Positions 61,859 through 64,000 of a stretch of 64,000 bases of DNA are shown here, in pieces (within the stretch, counting starts at the first letter, position 1; every line of letters starts with the position of its first letter). The position numbers were made by a program, and so were the translations under genes. This DNA comes from Macrosoma leucophasiata (Eukaryota > Arthropoda > Insecta > Lepidoptera > Hedylidae), in assembly GCA_036365455.1 (NCBI GenBank), contig JAWQUS010000010.1:21748501-21812500 (forward strand), given 5' to 3'. The notes beneath the pieces are model-generated. The model was given only the letters and a program-made list of their open reading frames with translations, searched no databases and was not told where the DNA came from.

Positions 61859-61953
61859 GGGAACACTTTGCCAGCCCAAAAGCAAATTTGCATAGTACTT
61901 ATTATCCCTACATTAGGTATCCATGATGGTTAAACGGCAAGTTCCCTCATAGT
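61859..61953 (-). repeat. Additional stem in the LINE 3' UTR
   Basis: GGGAACACTTTGCC (from 61859) can pair with GGCAAGTTCCC (61943-61953) with a short bulge, enclosing a loop with TATCCCTACATTAGG. Weaker than the modules at 62132. Confidence 0.35.
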
Positions 61954-62009
61954 ACCTATACACAAACAGAAAACATGTGAGATTATCTCAAAGTATGAGA
62001 ATATATGTA

Positions 62010-62010
<1 letters not shown>

Positions 62011-62045
<35 letters not shown>

Positions 62046-62108
62046 TGTGTGTGTGTGTATGTGTGTGTGTGTATGTGTGTGTGTCAAAGTATGTGTGTAT
62101 GTGTGTGT
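62011..62108. repeat. (TG)n microsatellite in the LINE 3' UTR
   Basis: About 95 bp of TG with a few TA and GAG interruptions. Same relative position as in the 20262 copy. The cysteine-valine open frames across it are artefacts. Confidence 0.85.
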
Positions 62109-62131
62109 CAATTATGGCACATGGAACTCTT

Positions 62132-62188
62132 AAAGCCTGGCCCTACGATATATATTATCTTGGGATCGGTATAAGCCCCAGTCTTTCG
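62132..62188 (-). ncRNA. Hairpin module 1 of LINE 3' UTR
   Basis: Minus strand: outer stem AAAGACTGG / CCAGGCTTT (one mismatch), then GATCCCAAGATA, loop, TATCGTAGGG. The inner stem is CCC/GGG, AA/GUA internal loop, GAUA/UAUC. Confidence 0.55.
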
Positions 62189-62260
62189 GTTCCCTGTTTG
62201 AAAGTAGGTATATTGTGGGTATATAAGATGGGTGATGTTGTAAAGTGTGCAAACAATAGA

Positions 62261-62321
62261 AACACCTGGCCCTACGATACGTGCGAGCATATCTTGGGAT
62301 CAGACTTAGCCCCAGGTTTCT
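62261..62321 (-). ncRNA. Hairpin module 2 of LINE 3' UTR
   Basis: Minus strand: outer stem ACCTGG / CCAGGT, linker GGCTAAGTCT, core GATCCCAAGATA and TATCGTAGGG enclosing TGCTCGCACG. Confidence 0.6.
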
Positions 62322-62404
62322 AGTTAATGTATAATAATAATCCCATACTTATATCAAAGGATACGGTACCAATTCTTAAAGCTTGTGACACAAGCATAAG
62401 CTTA

Positions 62405-62462
62405 GGAAAGCCCAGCCCTACGATGTGAGACATCTTGGGATCGCTTTTAGCCCTGGGCTCCC
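62405..62462 (-). ncRNA. Hairpin module 3 of LINE 3' UTR
   Basis: Minus strand: outer stem AGCCCAG / CTGGGCT, linker GGCTAAAAGC, core GATCCCAAGATGT, loop CTC, ACATCGTAGGG. Outer and distal stems differ from modules 1 and 2 by paired changes. Confidence 0.6.
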
Positions 62463-62608
62463 TTAATATAATAATAATAATATAGCAATGCAAAAATAAG
62501 TTATAAGAAAGATTGCATTATAGTTACAAAGAACTTCCTATTAAATTTTCCGTCTCATCATAAGTTAAGGCTTGCAACCATTCACAAATTGTTTTCTTAC
62601 ATTTCCTT

Positions 62609-64000
62609 TTAGTCAGGGTATATCGAATGCAATCTGTTTGCGATATTATAAAGTTTTCCACTCTGGTAGTAATAAAATTTACGTGCAAAAGCCGTATTTG
62701 TGTACATAATATTACATATATTATAGTGGCGTCTGCTAGTGAGGATAGTTTTTTTTGTGTTTTCATTGAATTTCGTTTCGGAGTGCTTTCTTAGAATGAC
62801 TGCTGCAACAAATAATTGTCTAACTGTTAGCACTTCAGCTTCTTTATATAAACTAGTAGTAGAGTATAATCTAGGCTTTGAGAAACAGATTTTTAAAATT
62901 AACCTTTGGGCCCGTTCAATTTTCATAATCAATCCTTTTGAGCTTCCCCCCCAAGCTTCAATACCATATGATAATACCGACTGGCATAGTGATTGATACA
63001 CAGTTTTAATCAATTTGTTATCGACTACAGGTCTTAATTGCTTAAATATATATGTCAGTTTCCTTATTCTTTTGGATAAGTTATTTATGTGTTCATTAAA
63101 TGCTAAATTTTGATCGATTACTACTCCTAAATATTTTATAGAACTGGCTTGTTCAATACTTGGACAAGTGCAATTACTTTTTGACATTTTACAAGTATGA
63201 GCATTAAGTTTTATATTTTCATGAATATTATTTTCTTGATTTCGAATAGAAAAGGCTATAAACTCAGTTTTATTGGCATTAAGAGTCAGAGAATTGTTGG
63301 CTAACCAAACACATACCTTACTAAAGTTTTCTTGTGCAGTTTTAAGAACTCCCTCCCAGGTATCTCCATAAAATGTCAAAGTGGTATCATCGGCGTATGC
63401 TATAGTTTTGCCGTTGCATAGAGAAAGCTCACATAGCTCATTAATACTACATAAAAATAAGCTAGGGCCAAGAATGCTACCCTGAGGCACACCATGTGCA
63501 ATTGGGCGTTCAGAACTTATATAGTCGTTAATCTTAACGCATTGTGTACGCCTGGTTAGATAGTCTTGAAAAATATTTAATTGTGCGCCTCTAATTCCTA
63601 AGGTTTGTAGATGTTCTATGAGCTTTTTAGTTGAAATCGTATCGAACGCTTTTGTCAGGTCCATGAAAATGGTTATACATTTAAATTTTTGATCAATTTT
63701 TTTTACGATGAAGTTCATATAGCAATTAATAGCATCTTCTGCCGATTTACTCCTTCTAAAGCCAAACTGTGCCTTAGACAATAGCTATTTAGTTTCGAGG
63801 TACTTTGTTAGTCTTTTATTAATTACCTTTTCAAAAATTTTTGATATATTTGGAAGTATTGATATTGGGCGATAATTATTGGTACAATTTCTCGGCCCTC
63901 CTTTATATACTGGTATTACAATGGACCTCTTAAGTGCATCCGGGAAAATGCCTTGTTCAAAGCATTTATTGATAATGTATGTAAGAGGTGGTAATATAAC
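62609..64000 (-). pseudogene. CR1/L2-like LINE reverse transcriptase, partial, one stop
   Basis: From the window edge the frame encodes SIVIPVYKGG and NNYRPISILPNISKIFEKVI, then an in-frame TAG at 63785-63787, then LLSKAQFGFRRSKSAEDAI, FMDLTKAFDTIS (RT motif with catalytic D), HGVPQGSILGPSLFL, IAYADDTTL (catalytic YADD), IKYLGVVIDQNLAF and SYGIEAWG, stopping at 62609. Apart from the stop the RT is full length and in frame, so decay is recent. It would copy its own RNA at a nicked target site. N-terminal palm start and endonuclease are off the window. Confidence 0.9.

Larger units (their letters stand above)
61591..64000 (-). mobile_element. CR1/L2-like LINE, 3' part, running off the window
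   Basis: Minus strand: reverse transcriptase pseudogene (64000-62609), 3' UTR with three hairpin modules (62462-62132), a (CA)n array (62108-62011), a hairpin-forming segment (61953-61859), and a terminal TTGTGGAGAAAATAAATAAA followed by an (ATTCTT)n tail at 61610-61591. A short-repeat 3' tail instead of poly-A is typical of CR1/L2-type elements. The 5' end and the endonuclease are beyond 64000. Confidence 0.8.

Noticed and set aside
61977..62323. Open frames rich in Cys-Val across the TG repeat
   Set aside because: They are translations of the (TG)n microsatellite and lack any other coding evidence.
62132..62462. Identification of the hairpin module as a twister or HDV-like ribozyme
   Set aside because: TCCCAAG followed later by GGG is reminiscent of twister, but the P4-type stem around TCCCAAG does not pair and other required bases are missing; the class is left open.
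63779..63781. Start codon of the CR1/L2-like reverse transcriptase
   Set aside because: The codon is TTG just after an in-frame TAG; homology continues upstream of the stop to the window edge, so it is a disrupted longer frame.

Overview
The window reads as a transposon-dense, intergenic stretch of a moth or butterfly (lepidopteran) genome. It is AT-rich and broken by interspersed repeats, and no complete conventional host gene is recognisable. The lepidopteran assignment is inferred from the repeats: Helitron ends starting near TCTATACTTATAATAAA and ending in a GAAGTCGCGGGCACAGCTAG-type 3' end, 5S-rRNA-derived SINEs, short-tailed RTE-type LINEs and TA/hAT MITEs in the combination usual for that order.

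Layout. 1-9 kb: dispersed SINE/LINE fragments, a GC-rich LINE scrap, two RTE-type LINE families, two perfect-TSD DNA elements (TA MITE 8249-8426, hAT MITE 8661-9035). 9-20 kb: a Helitron, a tRNA-derived SINE, three related hAT-like MITEs (two here, one at 60 kb), a direct duplication (12.6/13.2 kb) and many copies of one poly-A-ended dispersed repeat, called here element B. 20-33 kb: a LINE 3'-UTR fragment with a long (TG)n, Helitrons (one inserted in the arm of a foldback element), a TA element inside another repeat, and degenerate Jockey pieces. 33-46 kb: 5S-SINE, Helitrons, TA MITEs, a 1.9-kb Jockey RT pseudogene inserted into an element B copy, and unidentified ORF remnants. 47.5-53.7 kb: the main feature, a young Ty3/gypsy LTR retrotransposon on the minus strand with 375-bp LTRs, split between RNase H and integrase by a 754-bp RTE-type LINE insertion. 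54-61 kb: more SINEs and MITEs, the uninterrupted relative of the repeat that the LTR element hit, and a weak two-exon host-gene candidate (57744-58366). 61.6-64 kb: the 3' half of a CR1/L2-like LINE on the minus strand, running off the window.

Relationships. Insertion order can be read directly in several places from target-site duplications (TSDs) and from uninterrupted paralogues in the same window: LINE into LTR element into older repeat; TA element into a dispersed repeat; Helitron into a foldback arm; Jockey into element B; LINE tail into LINE. The tRNA-derived SINE shares its 3' end with the RTE-type LINE, so the LINE probably mobilised it. The most unusual signal is a hairpin module, three times in the 3' UTR of the CR1/L2-like LINE and once beside the related (TG)n at 20.7 kb, whose stems keep pairing although their sequences differ. 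All similarity statements are by eye; no database search was run.
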